NCBI GenBank assembly: GCA_002293155.1
Contig: DBCQ01000016.1
Span: forward strand, 1-6,785
Length of the DNA stretch: 6,785 bases
Origin: Burkholderiales bacterium UBA954
GTDB lineage: Bacteria > Pseudomonadota > Gammaproteobacteria > Burkholderiales > Burkholderiaceae_A
Direction: 5' to 3'
Shown: positions 1 to 6,017 of the stretch, one piece after another
Numbering within the stretch: the first letter of the stretch is position 1
How the letters are laid out: each line of letters begins with the position of its first letter
Notes under the pieces: generated by a model
What the model was told of the DNA's origin: nothing
What the model saw: the letters and a program-made list of their open reading frames with translations, nothing else
Databases searched by the model: none
Position numbers and translations under genes: made by a program

Positions 1-134
1 GAGAGCCCGTCCTCGACGCCCTCGACCAGGCGTGCGATTGCCTCCGGCTGATCGCCGGCAGGCTCGAACGGCAGCGCGAGCTCAAAGGGACTTCCGGGGA
101 ACTGGATCACCCCGGGGTTTTCACGGACTCCCAT
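1..134 (-). CDS. uvrB: UvrABC excinuclease subunit B, N-terminal fragment (3' end outside window)
   Basis: UvrB is the damage-verifying helicase-like subunit of cytoplasmic nucleotide excision repair; it is loaded onto DNA by UvrA and recruits UvrC. Only the first 44 codons are here, running off the left edge. The translation begins [19 protein letters not shown] and continues [30 protein letters not shown] (residues 27-33) followed by L-EG-EDGL is the hallmark UvrB N-terminus; E. coli has GDQPEAIRRLEEGLEDGL. The Walker A motif would follow just past the edge. The N-terminus is about 12 residues longer than in E. coli, as I recall for betaproteobacteria. The ATG at 132-134 is the only reasonable start; the ribosome site is weak (CGAAAG). 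I looked for a LexA-type CTGT-N8-ACAG box upstream and found none. It is divergent from the aminotransferase, a neighbour pairing common in beta- and gammaproteobacteria. Confidence 0.93.
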   Translation of the reverse strand, partial: MGVRENPGVIQFPGSPFELALPFEPAGDQPEAIARLVEGVEDGL

Positions 135-262
135 GCTAGACTTTCGACTGAGTTTTTCCGGTTAAAAAAATTTGTGCAATCGCGCATTTTCGCCTGTTGA
201 GCCCTGAATTTCCACATATTTTTCTCTCTCCGAGCCCTTGACAAAAGGGATTTGAACCTTCC
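135..262. promoter_or_regulatory. Divergent intergenic region between uvrB and the aminotransferase
   Basis: These 128 bases must hold the promoters for both divergent genes. They include an AT-rich run around 152-174 with seven consecutive A residues. I cannot assign a -35/-10 pair with confidence on either strand. TTGACA at 239-244 matches a -35 perfectly but lies too close to the ATG at 263 to drive it. AAGGGA at 245-250 may be the ribosome site for the aminotransferase, at a long 12-nt spacing. Confidence 0.5.
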
Positions 263-1474
263 ATGACCAGCCCAAACACCTCCCTTTTTGCAGCCGTTGA
301 GATGGCCCCTAAAGACCCAATTCTTGGTCTAACTGAAACCTACTTGGCTGACAGCCGGCCGAATAAGGTCAATCTAGGGGTTGGGGTCTACTACGACGAT
401 AACGGCAAGTTACCGTTACTTAGGGCCGTAAAGAAAGCAGAAGAGTCCAGAATAGCAAAAGGATTGGCTCGTGGTTATCAGCCAATCGATGGTCCCGCCG
501 CCTATAACAAGGCGGTCCAGGCCCTCTTGTTCGGGGAATCCAGCCCGGAGCTCACCTCCGGCCGGGTGGTCACCATGGATACCCTAGGCGGCACGGGCGG
601 GCTTAAAGTAGGCGCAGATTACCTACGCCGGCTGATCCCGAGCAGCAATGTCCTCATCAGTGACCCCACCTGGGAAAACCACCGGGGGGTGTTCGAAAAT
701 GCGGGCTTCCAAGTTGGAACCTATACCTACTACGACGCGAAGACCCACGGACTTGATTTCGGCGGAATGGTCAAAAGCCTTAAAGGTATGCCGGACCGAA
801 GCATCGTCTTGCTCCACGCCTGCTGCCATAACCCGACCGGCGTAGACCTTACCCCCCAGCAGTGGGAGGAGGTCGTCACCCTGTGCAGGGTTAAGAACTT
901 TGTCCCCTTCCTTGACCTTGCCTACCAAGGGTTTGGCGATGGGATTGCGCAAGACGCCCTCGCGGTGGAACTCTTCTCAAAGTCTGGACTTCCGTTTCTG
1001 GTCGCAAGCTCATTTTCAAAATCATTTTCTCTTTACGGCGAACGCGTTGGTGCACTAACGATCGTCACGGCCGACGCCAATGAGGCCACCCGAGTTCTCA
1101 GCCAGGCCAAGCGGATCATCCGCACCAACTACTCCAACCCCCCAACCCATGGGGGCGCCATCGTCACCGATGTTCTCACCACCCCGGAGCTACGAAAACT
1201 CTGGGAAGACGAGCTCGCCGAGATGCGCAATCGTATCCGCGAGATGCGCATGGAGTTTGTCGCGCGCTTAAAAGCGCTCAATGTGAAACAGGACTTTTCT
1301 TTCGTGGCTCGTCAACGCGGAATGTTCAGTTTTTCAGGCCTCAACCCCCAACAGGTGGACCGGCTTCGCGAAGAGTTTGCAATCTACGCAATACAATCGG
1401 GACGAATCTGTGTCGCCGCAATGAACTCAGGCAATATCGATCGCGTTGTCAAATCGGTCGCAGCGGTCCTGTAA
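263..1474 (+). CDS. Aromatic/aspartate aminotransferase (class I, PLP-dependent)
   Basis: Transfers amino groups between an amino acid (aspartate or an aromatic residue) and 2-oxoglutarate in the cytoplasm, linking amino acid and TCA metabolism. At 403 residues it matches the AspC/TyrB length (about 396). Visible motifs: GGTGGLKVGADYL (109-121); W136 in PTWENHRG, which stacks on the cofactor; HNPTG (189-193) with the PLP-contacting Asn190; D218 and Y221, which position PLP; the Schiff-base lysine K253 in SSFSKSFSLYGERVG; and R381 in SGRICVAAMN, equivalent to the substrate-carboxylate arginine (Arg386 in pig numbering). SLFAAVEMAPKDPILGL at the N-terminus is conserved in the family, which fixes the start. 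AspC and TyrB activities overlap, so substrate preference cannot be decided here; TLGGTGGLKVGADYL looks somewhat more TyrB-like. All catalytic residues are present and the gene is intact. Confidence 0.95.
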   Translation: MTSPNTSLFAAVEMAPKDPILGLTETYLADSRPNKVNLGVGVYYDDNGKLPLLRAVKKAEESRIAKGLARGYQPIDGPAAYNKAVQALLFGESSPELTSGRVVTMDTLGGTGGLKVGADYLRRLIPSSNVLISDPTWENHRGVFENAGFQVGTYTYYDAKTHGLDFGGMVKSLKGMPDRSIVLLHACCHNPTGVDLTPQQWEEVVTLCRVKNFVPFLDLAYQGFGDGIAQDALAVELFSKSGLPFLVASSFSKSFSLYGERVGALTIVTADANEATRVLSQAKRIIRTNYSNPPTHGGAIVTDVLTTPELRKLWEDELAEMRNRIREMRMEFVARLKALNVKQDFSFVARQRGMFSFSGLNPQQVDRLREEFAIYAIQSGRICVAAMNSGNIDRVVKSVAAVL

Positions 1475-1556
1475 CCGCAATTGCATAAACTCGCGATTCG
1501 CCCTCAGTCCTCTGGTCTGTTAGGCCTGACAAGCGCCTAGCATTTCACCCTAAGGA

Positions 1557-1581
1557 GTTCCCCGAAGTGACTTCGGGGGAC
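1557..1581. repeat. Strong hairpin downstream of the aminotransferase, possible terminator without U-tract
   Basis: The arms CCCCGAAG (1560-1567) and CTTCGGGG (1571-1578) are perfect complements around a TGA loop. The stem extends outward through a T-G wobble, a T-A and a G-C pair to 11 pairs. It lies about 80 nt after the aminotransferase stop and could end that transcript or stabilise its 3' end. No T-run follows, so it is not a classical intrinsic terminator. Confidence 0.5.
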
Positions 1582-1589
1582 AGATCTGT
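1580..1589. repeat. Perfect 10-bp palindrome ACAGATCTGT, possible operator
   Basis: ACAGATCTGT is its own reverse complement and overlaps the last bases of the preceding hairpin. It lies 70 nt before the start of the D-2-hydroxyacid dehydrogenase, where an operator would be plausible. No regulator is encoded in the window and only one copy was seen, so the role is inferred from position alone. Confidence 0.25.
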
Positions 1590-1611
1590 TGTCATAGGGT
1601 CTGGGCTGACC

Positions 1612-1617
1612 GGGGAG
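1612..1617 (+). promoter_or_regulatory. Ribosome binding site GGGGAG of the candidate leader ORF
   Basis: GGGGAG lies 5 nt before the ATG at 1623. It is a better-placed Shine-Dalgarno sequence than the AGGGA (1643-1647) before the downstream dehydrogenase. Its quality is the main reason to take the nine-codon ORF seriously. Confidence 0.35.
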
Positions 1618-1622
1618 CGGAC

Positions 1623-1652
1623 ATGCTGTGCCTTTATAAGGCAGGGAACTGA
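1623..1652 (+). CDS. Candidate nine-residue leader peptide (MLCLYKAGN)
   Basis: A nine-codon ORF (MLCLYKAGN, stop TGA at 1650-1652) starts 5 nt after GGGGAG and ends 6 nt before the ATG of the D-2-hydroxyacid dehydrogenase, in the same frame. It runs through two overlapping hairpins, so its translation could control access to the downstream start. It is too short for coding statistics, and such an ORF can arise by chance. The codons show no run of one amino acid, so no attenuating amino acid is suggested. Confidence 0.3.
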   Translation: MLCLYKAGN

Positions 1653-1658
1653 CCTGCC
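1629..1658 (+). promoter_or_regulatory. Two mutually exclusive hairpins over the ribosome site of the dehydrogenase
   Basis: Hairpin 1 pairs TGCCTT (1629-1634) with AAGGCA (1638-1643). Hairpin 2 pairs GGCAGG (1640-1645) with CCTGCC (1653-1658), the bases immediately before the ATG. They share 1640-1643 and cannot both form. Hairpin 2 buries the AGGGA ribosome site (1643-1647). The layout resembles a translational switch, but each stem is only 6 bp. A promoter far enough upstream to transcribe it was not identified. Confidence 0.3.
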
Positions 1659-2636
1659 ATGACCTCAACAATTCGAATTGCCGTCTGCGACGACTGGGAA
1701 CACTGCGCGCTAGAGTGCGCCGACTGGAGCACTCTGCAGCAACGCGCCGACGTTCAGATCTTTACATCTGCATTTCCCTCTCGAGACGAGGCAATCGCAA
1801 TACTGAAAGATTTTGATGCCATCTGCTTAATGCGGGAACGCACACCCTTTCCAAAAGAAGTTATTGCCAAGCTCCCCAGGCTAAGACGACTCCTCTATAC
1901 CGGTGAGCGTAATCTCTCGGTTGATTCAGAATTTGCACGTAGTCAGGGCATCACTGTCTCGGGCACTCCCGGGGGGCCTAACAAGGCATCAACTGCAGAA
2001 CATACCTGGTCAATGATCCTCGGCGCAACGCGACGGACTGTTCCCGCAATGACAGGCCTGCTCGCAGGGTACTGGAGAGGAGACCCCACCGGCGAACCCT
2101 ATGCGCTTCCCGACACCCTTGAGGGTGATCGCTTAGGTATTCTCGGACTGGGCGGCATCGGTGCACGGGTCGCTCGAATTGGACAGGCCATCGGCATGGA
2201 GGTCGTTGCCTGGAGTCAGAACCTCACCGATGAAAAAGCAGCCGAACATGGCGTGCGCCGCGTTGAGAAAAACGAGTTACTCGCAACCTCGAAGATTATT
2301 TCACTACACCTCGTTCTATCAGACCGTACACGGGGTCTGATTGGGCCCACCGAATTCTCATTGATGCGCCGTGATTCAGTATTGGTGAACACCTCCCGCG
2401 CCGGTCTCATCGATGAGACCGCATTAATTGAGGCACTCGATTCAGGAAGGCCGTCTCATGCAGCACTTGATGTCTTCACCATCGAACCACTGCCAAAGGA
2501 TCATCCGATACTTGGACACTCCGCGGTAACTCTCACACCACACCTTGGTTTTGTATCAACGCGTGTCTACGAGATGTTTTACAAAACGATCGTGAACGAT
2601 CTCTCAAAATGGGTTGAAGAACGAGAGCCGCGCTGA
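1659..2636 (+). CDS. D-2-hydroxyacid dehydrogenase family protein (NAD-dependent)
   Basis: Cytoplasmic NAD(P)-dependent oxidoreductase of the D-isomer-specific 2-hydroxyacid dehydrogenase family, which interconverts a 2-oxoacid and a D-2-hydroxyacid. Its 325 residues are normal for the family. The discontinuous catalytic domain (about 1-105 and the C-terminal end) flanks the Rossmann domain. Visible: GLGGIG (163-168, the GxGxxG nucleotide loop); substrate/catalytic R247 in VNTSRAGLIDE; E276 in DVFTIEPLP; and proton-shuttling H295 in TPHLGF. After the second strand the loop reads AWSQNLT (184-190), with no acidic residue at the usual NAD-selective position and no basic cluster for NADP, so cofactor choice is open. 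It resembles the 3-phosphoglycerate-dehydrogenase-like branch but lacks the ACT regulatory domain, so serA is unlikely. Substrate unknown. Ribosome site AGGGA lies 11 nt upstream, within a possible hairpin. It converges on the CMD gene with only 5 nt between stops. Confidence 0.9.
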   Translation: MTSTIRIAVCDDWEHCALECADWSTLQQRADVQIFTSAFPSRDEAIAILKDFDAICLMRERTPFPKEVIAKLPRLRRLLYTGERNLSVDSEFARSQGITVSGTPGGPNKASTAEHTWSMILGATRRTVPAMTGLLAGYWRGDPTGEPYALPDTLEGDRLGILGLGGIGARVARIGQAIGMEVVAWSQNLTDEKAAEHGVRRVEKNELLATSKIISLHLVLSDRTRGLIGPTEFSLMRRDSVLVNTSRAGLIDETALIEALDSGRPSHAALDVFTIEPLPKDHPILGHSAVTLTPHLGFVSTRVYEMFYKTIVNDLSKWVEEREPR

Positions 2637-2641
2637 TTGTC

Positions 2642-3214
2642 TTACGCGCTTGCCGGTGTTGGCGGATGCTCCTCTGGGCCCACACCCAAGGCGATTAGAA
2701 AACGAGAGACCATGTTGTAGGCCGCGATTACGCCAACCAACTCCACAACTTTTGTATTGCCGAGCTGCTTTTGTAACTCACCAAGAACCTCTGGGGCGAC
2801 CTGGATCTGGCGTGTCATTTGAAACGTTAATCGAATCACCTGCTGTTCGGTGGAGTCGAACATCGAGAAATCCGCAGTCTCATTGTCGATGAGACGCAGT
2901 GCATCGACCTGTGCCTGGGTTCCGCCTGCTGCCAGTAATTCGGGTGAATGGTGAAAAAACTCATACTCCGCCCCGTTGAGCACTGCAACACCACACATTG
3001 CAATTTCTCGATGCTTTGCCGAGATCGACAAATTCCGGCGAACCTCCCCAATAAAGGCATTCCAGCCGCGGGCATACGGAATGCTATGTAAGAGCATTCG
3101 GTCGAGATTAATTAGCTGGCCGCCGCGTCGTTTACGAATCGCACCCACCACGTCAGCCGGATCTGAAAGATCATGCGCGACATAAGGAATGATTGGTGAG
3201 GGTGTTGGGGTCAT
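2642..3214 (-). CDS. Carboxymuconolactone decarboxylase (CMD) family protein
   Basis: A 190-residue, all-helical, soluble AhpD/CMD-fold protein. The core is REIAMCGVAVLNGAEYEFFHHSPELLAAGGT (about 69-99), the characteristic block with E70, C74, E83, E85, H88 and H89. The C-terminal half VVELVGVIAAYNMVSRFLIALGV (about 156-178) matches the family's second conserved helix. It has only one cysteine in the active region, not the CxxC of AhpD, so thiol peroxidase activity is unlikely. The Glu/His arrangement instead recalls gamma-carboxymuconolactone decarboxylase relatives. These CMD-family proteins are often found beside catabolic dehydrogenases, but their reaction is usually unknown, so no pcaC call is made. 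Start: ATG at 3212-3214 with GAGG about 6 nt upstream. The gene has its own promoter candidate and is separated from tcuB by the tRNA. Confidence 0.82.
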   Translation of the reverse strand: MTPTPSPIIPYVAHDLSDPADVVGAIRKRRGGQLINLDRMLLHSIPYARGWNAFIGEVRRNLSISAKHREIAMCGVAVLNGAEYEFFHHSPELLAAGGTQAQVDALRLIDNETADFSMFDSTEQQVIRLTFQMTRQIQVAPEVLGELQKQLGNTKVVELVGVIAAYNMVSRFLIALGVGPEEHPPTPASA

Positions 3215-3246
3215 AACCGCCTCGCAATGGCGTTGATTGGACGCCC

Positions 3247-3282
3247 ATTCTATCGAAGCGCGCTCGCCGGGAGAACGCTTCG
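3247..3282 (-). promoter_or_regulatory. Candidate CMD promoter overlapped by an inverted repeat (operator)
   Basis: On the minus strand a TAGAAT -10 (3252 down to 3247; five of six consensus bases) has a weak -35 TTCTCC (3275-3270) at 17-bp spacing, giving a leader of roughly 26 nt. Lying over the spacer and -35 is the inverted repeat CGAAGCG (3254-3260) and CGCTTCG (3276-3282), with arm centres 22 bp apart, about two helical turns. A bound dimeric repressor there would block RNA polymerase. As RNA the same bases could form a stem with a nested CTC/GAG pairing, so a structural explanation is also possible. Confidence 0.35.
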
Positions 3283-3337
3283 GCGGTCGAGGCGCCCAGC
3301 TGTGCAGTGGAGCTCAGCAAGAGGGTTGGAGATATTG

Positions 3338-3350
3338 TAAAATCCGGGCT
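3338..3350 (+). promoter_or_regulatory. Putative -10 and GC-rich discriminator of the tRNA-Asn promoter
   Basis: TAAAAT (3338-3343) is followed by a CCGGGCT discriminator, the pattern seen at stable-RNA promoters under stringent control. The mature tRNA starts at 3354, so the transcript would carry only a few 5' extra bases. No convincing -35 is found at 16-18 bp spacing (CAGCAA at 3315-3320 is the 17-bp candidate). Confidence 0.4.
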
Positions 3351-3353
3351 CTT

Positions 3354-3429
3354 TCCTCGATAGCTCAGTTGGTAGAGCACCGGACTGTTAATCCGTAGGT
3401 CCCTGGTTCGAGCCCAGGTCGAGGAGCCA
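3354..3429 (+). tRNA. tRNA-Asn (anticodon GTT)
   Basis: Decodes AAC/AAU asparagine codons. The cloverleaf was folded by hand. The acceptor stem TCCTCGA pairs perfectly with TCGAGGA (3419-3425), followed by G73 and a genomically encoded CCA (3427-3429). The D arm is GCTC/GAGC, the anticodon loop CTGTTAA puts GTT at 3387-3389, and the T stem CCTGG/CCAGG encloses TTCGAGC. The anticodon stem CCGGA/TCCGT has a C-U mismatch at its top pair (27-43), where I recall A-T or G-T in E. coli and relatives. The gene is divergent from CMD and convergent with tcuB, 17 nt from its stop codon. Confidence 0.97.
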
Positions 3430-3446
3430 TACAAACTAGAAGGCGC

Positions 3447-4601
3447 TTAGCCGTCTGATAACTGCAACCGGGAAGGATTTTTCTGCTCCCGGTTATGCCA
3501 CCAGAGGGCAAGCCCCCGGTAGAGCCCGTGCACAAACTTACAGTAGGGCATCAATAAGAAAAATGTGAGCACCGTCGAGAGGTGCACAAGGTGCAAAAGC
3601 GGCATTGCTGCCGTGGATCTGAGCGCCATAGACAGCAGCCCGCTCGCAGCAACTACCAAGAGAAGTGTCACAAACCCGACATCCATGGTGGTCTGCGTTG
3701 GGTCTGTCAGCGCCTCGTGGCGGCGGCGCCTCTGAACTAATGCCGCCACGCAACCGATTACCATCAGCAGCCCGCCGGTTATTCCCAAGAGCTTGGGCAG
3801 ACTGGTCATCGCATAGGGCGCAGAAAGGCCCAGACCATAGTGATAGAAGGTTGCAACACTGGTCGATGCAAAACACAACATAAAACCAAGAAATACCATC
3901 TGATGTGCGATTCGTCGCTGCTGGGTAGGCTGGTCATTATCCTGCGCACAGCCCTGACCGCCGCCATCGAGATATCGTAGTTGAACAATATCCGATAAGG
4001 TCTGCCGGGCCTCTGCCAGGGGGTAGGCCTCTTCGTTTGCAAGCCCATTGAGCAGTCGCCAGTATCGATACCCACTCATGGCCATCGCGCCAATCGAGAA
4101 TAAAAAGATAGGCCCAAATAGCCCCACCAAGACATTGTGCGGTGTGATGTCGTAAAACAATTGCTCAGTACTCGCAGCCAGAAATAGTTTTTCTGCATCT
4201 TTGCCGGCAAGAATAAATGCCAGAAGAAAAATCACAACAAACCCAATGATGCTGCCCGCCACAAGTGCAACACCCTGCTGTTGGTAAAGCCTGCCGAGCC
4301 AGCCCGGGGTCGCAAACTTGGCGTAGGTTTCTTTACGGACCGCCGCCATTGCTTTTGGCACTTCGATTGCAAATTCATGCGGGGGTGCGTACTGGCAGGC
4401 GTGATAACAGGCCCCGCAGTTATGGCAGAGATTAGCCAGAAAGTGCATCGACTCTGCTGTAAATTCAAGTCGACGCTCCATTGCCGGAAATACAGCACAG
4501 AAACCCTCGCAGTAGCGGCAGGAGTTACAAATGCCCATCGCGCGCGCAGCCTCCAGGGTTGCATCGGTGTGGCGGACAATCGGAATAAACGCCCCGCTCA
4601 T
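3447..4601 (-). CDS. tcuB: TcuB/CitB-like membrane 4Fe-4S protein, partner of TcuA
   Basis: Electron-transfer partner of the TcuA flavoprotein. In Salmonella TcuB uses 4Fe-4S clusters and heme to move electrons from FADH2 in tricarballylate dehydrogenase to the membrane. From the preferred start it is 384 residues. The N-terminal ferredoxin-like domain has two cysteine sets: C25xxC28xxC31xxxC35 (ICNSCRYCEGFC) and C59xxC62xxC65xxxC69 (LCHNCGACYHAC). About six membrane segments follow (near 111-133, 156-176, 235-255, 268-289, 308-326, 337-354), with histidines at 233, 254, 337, 340 and 358 that could ligate heme. Start: the ATG at 4601 gives an ATGA overlap with the tcuA stop and an AAGAAGAG site at 8-nt spacing. 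A longer start at 4607 (two more residues, MY) has the same site only 2 nt away and is less likely. It is translationally coupled to tcuA and is the last gene of the operon. Confidence 0.9.
   Translation of the reverse strand: MSGAFIPIVRHTDATLEAARAMGICNSCRYCEGFCAVFPAMERRLEFTAESMHFLANLCHNCGACYHACQYAPPHEFAIEVPKAMAAVRKETYAKFATPGWLGRLYQQQGVALVAGSIIGFVVIFLLAFILAGKDAEKLFLAASTEQLFYDITPHNVLVGLFGPIFLFSIGAMAMSGYRYWRLLNGLANEEAYPLAEARQTLSDIVQLRYLDGGGQGCAQDNDQPTQQRRIAHQMVFLGFMLCFASTSVATFYHYGLGLSAPYAMTSLPKLLGITGGLLMVIGCVAALVQRRRRHEALTDPTQTTMDVGFVTLLLVVAASGLLSMALRSTAAMPLLHLVHLSTVLTFFLLMPYCKFVHGLYRGLALWWHNREQKNPSRLQLSDG
3466..3494. repeat. Perfect 8-bp inverted repeat inside the end of tcuB, downstream of tRNA-Asn
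   Basis: AACCGGGA (3466-3473) and TCCCGGTT (3487-3494) are exact complements around a 13-nt loop containing TTTTT. It lies within the last codons of tcuB and 37 nt after the tRNA CCA. It could form a hairpin in either transcript. No T-run follows the stem on either side, so it is not a standard terminator. Confidence 0.3.
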
Positions 4602-6001
4602 ATACATAGCTCTTCTTGAGGGCGGCGCATCGCTGCGAGAGCCGCCTGCTGACCAGCCAATCGCCCGAAAACGGACCCAATCGTCATCCCCACACCGGCG
4701 ACATAACCTTGGCCCAATACATTGCCCGCAACAATCTCTCCTGCGGCGAAAAGGTTCTCCGAATAATCATCGAACAACACCTGACACTTGTTATTGATTT
4801 TCACGCCAAGGTAGGTAAATGTAATTCCGGGGCGCAGGGGATAGGCTGTAAACGGAGGGGTATCGAGTCTCTGGGCCCAGTGGGTTTTGGGTGGTGTCAG
4901 CCCCTCGGTATGACAATCATCTAGCACCGCATGGTTAAACCGTCCGGTAACTACGGCTGCGTTATAGGCGCTTACCGTTTTGCTCAGAGCATCAGGGTGT
5001 AATCCAATTTTTACTGCAAGCGCCTCAATCGTTTGAGCACTCTCACCGGGAAAAACAGGCGGCATAAAGCGGCCCTGCGCCTTCGCATCAATAATTGAGT
5101 AGCCAATCTGATCCGGTTGCTGGGCAACAAGGCGACCCCAGATCGCATAACGCTTTGGCCAGAAATCCTCGCCTTCGTCATAAAACCGTTGACCCTCTTT
5201 GTTGACAACAATTCCAAGAGAGACGCAATCAATCCGGGTCACGATTCCGCCGTCATACATCGGGGCCCGTGCATCAATTGCGACACAATGGCCCTGGGTT
5301 ACATCACCAATCGATTGCGCGCCCTGGGCAATCAGATCTCTGAGCAACACCCCTTGATTAAAACGGCATCCGCGGATTAGGAATTGATCTGCCGCAGGCC
5401 CCCAGGCTTCGCGAAGCCACTCTCGATTAGATTCAAATCCGCCACTCGCTACAACCACCGCCTTAGCGGGAAGTCGGTGTGCCCCGCCAGCCTTATCGGA
5501 CACCCAGGCCGCCTGAAATCCCTTGCGGTCGATCTCAAGTCGCTCGACTGGGCTGTCGTACTGAATCTGGATTCCCAATGACTCGGCCGACCGGTAATAG
5601 GCGTTCATTAAGGCTTTACCACCACCCAGGAAGAAATTGTTGGTTCTCGAGAGATGGAGTGTGCCGCCAAGGCAGGCCTGGAATCGAACGCCGTATCGCT
5701 GCATCCACTGGGGGCACTCTGACGATGCGCGAATCACTTGACGGGCAAGCTCCTCAGTGGTCTTGCCACCGGTAACTCGAATCAAATCATCAAAAAACTC
5801 GTCCTCGCCATACGCTTCGGTCAGATAGCCCATTGGACTGTCATGCATGACGCGGATATTTCGGGTGTGAATGCTATTGCCACCCCGCTCAGCGCGAGAG
5901 GCAGACTCCAACACCACAACCCGCCGGGCACCATGCTCAACAGCCGACAAGGCCGCACAGAGGGCGGCATTACCTCCGCCAATAACCAAGACATCAATCA
6001 T
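4598..6001 (-). CDS. tcuA: FAD-dependent tricarballylate dehydrogenase-like flavoprotein
   Basis: TcuA oxidises tricarballylate to cis-aconitate in Salmonella; this homologue belongs to the same fumarate-reductase/succinate-dehydrogenase-type flavoprotein group. Its 467 residues are normal. The N-terminal Rossmann motif VLVIGGGNAALCAALSA (4-20) is followed by the ribose-binding E32 at the end of the second strand. Next come RGGNSIHTRNIRVMHD (39-54), the family block around the flavin, and GGTLHLSRTNNFFLGGGKAL (112-131). GQRFYDEGEDFWPKRYAIWGR (270-290) corresponds to the substrate/active-site region of the superfamily. FAAGEIVAGNVLGQGYVAGVGMTIGSVFGRLAG (418-450) is the C-terminal FAD-binding block. 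The ATG at 6001 is the earliest possible start: an in-frame TGA immediately precedes it, and it lies 16 nt after the SDR stop without a clear ribosome site, so translational coupling is likely. The actual substrate may differ from tricarballylate. Confidence 0.88.
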   Translation of the reverse strand: MIDVLVIGGGNAALCAALSAVEHGARRVVVLESASRAERGGNSIHTRNIRVMHDSPMGYLTEAYGEDEFFDDLIRVTGGKTTEELARQVIRASSECPQWMQRYGVRFQACLGGTLHLSRTNNFFLGGGKALMNAYYRSAESLGIQIQYDSPVERLEIDRKGFQAAWVSDKAGGAHRLPAKAVVVASGGFESNREWLREAWGPAADQFLIRGCRFNQGVLLRDLIAQGAQSIGDVTQGHCVAIDARAPMYDGGIVTRIDCVSLGIVVNKEGQRFYDEGEDFWPKRYAIWGRLVAQQPDQIGYSIIDAKAQGRFMPPVFPGESAQTIEALAVKIGLHPDALSKTVSAYNAAVVTGRFNHAVLDDCHTEGLTPPKTHWAQRLDTPPFTAYPLRPGITFTYLGVKINNKCQVLFDDYSENLFAAGEIVAGNVLGQGYVAGVGMTIGSVFGRLAGQQAALAAMRRPQEELCI

Positions 6002-6017
6002 TCAACGCGCATGCTAA

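Noticed and set aside
135..210. Possible SOS (LexA) box upstream of uvrB, from CTGT at 194-197
   Set aside because: The matching half ACAG is absent at 8-bp spacing; only one half-site exists.
239..244. TTGACA as a -35 for the aminotransferase
   Set aside because: A matching -10 would fall on the start codon itself, so it cannot drive this gene.
623..952. Long open frames antisense or in other frames within the aminotransferase and other genes (for example also 4616-4924 and 5738-6070)
   Set aside because: They lie entirely inside well supported conserved genes and show no protein-family features; they are frame shadows.
1521..1539. TAGGC...GCCTA inverted repeat after the aminotransferase
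   Set aside because: Only 5 bp with a 9-nt loop and no T-run; expected by chance.
3227..3340. 37-codon ORF between the CMD gene and tRNA-Asn
   Set aside because: It has no ribosome site, runs through the candidate promoter repeat, and has no recognisable protein features.
3354..3429. tRNA-Asn as the integration site of a genomic island
   Set aside because: No second copy of the tRNA 3' end, integrase or transposase gene is seen in the window.
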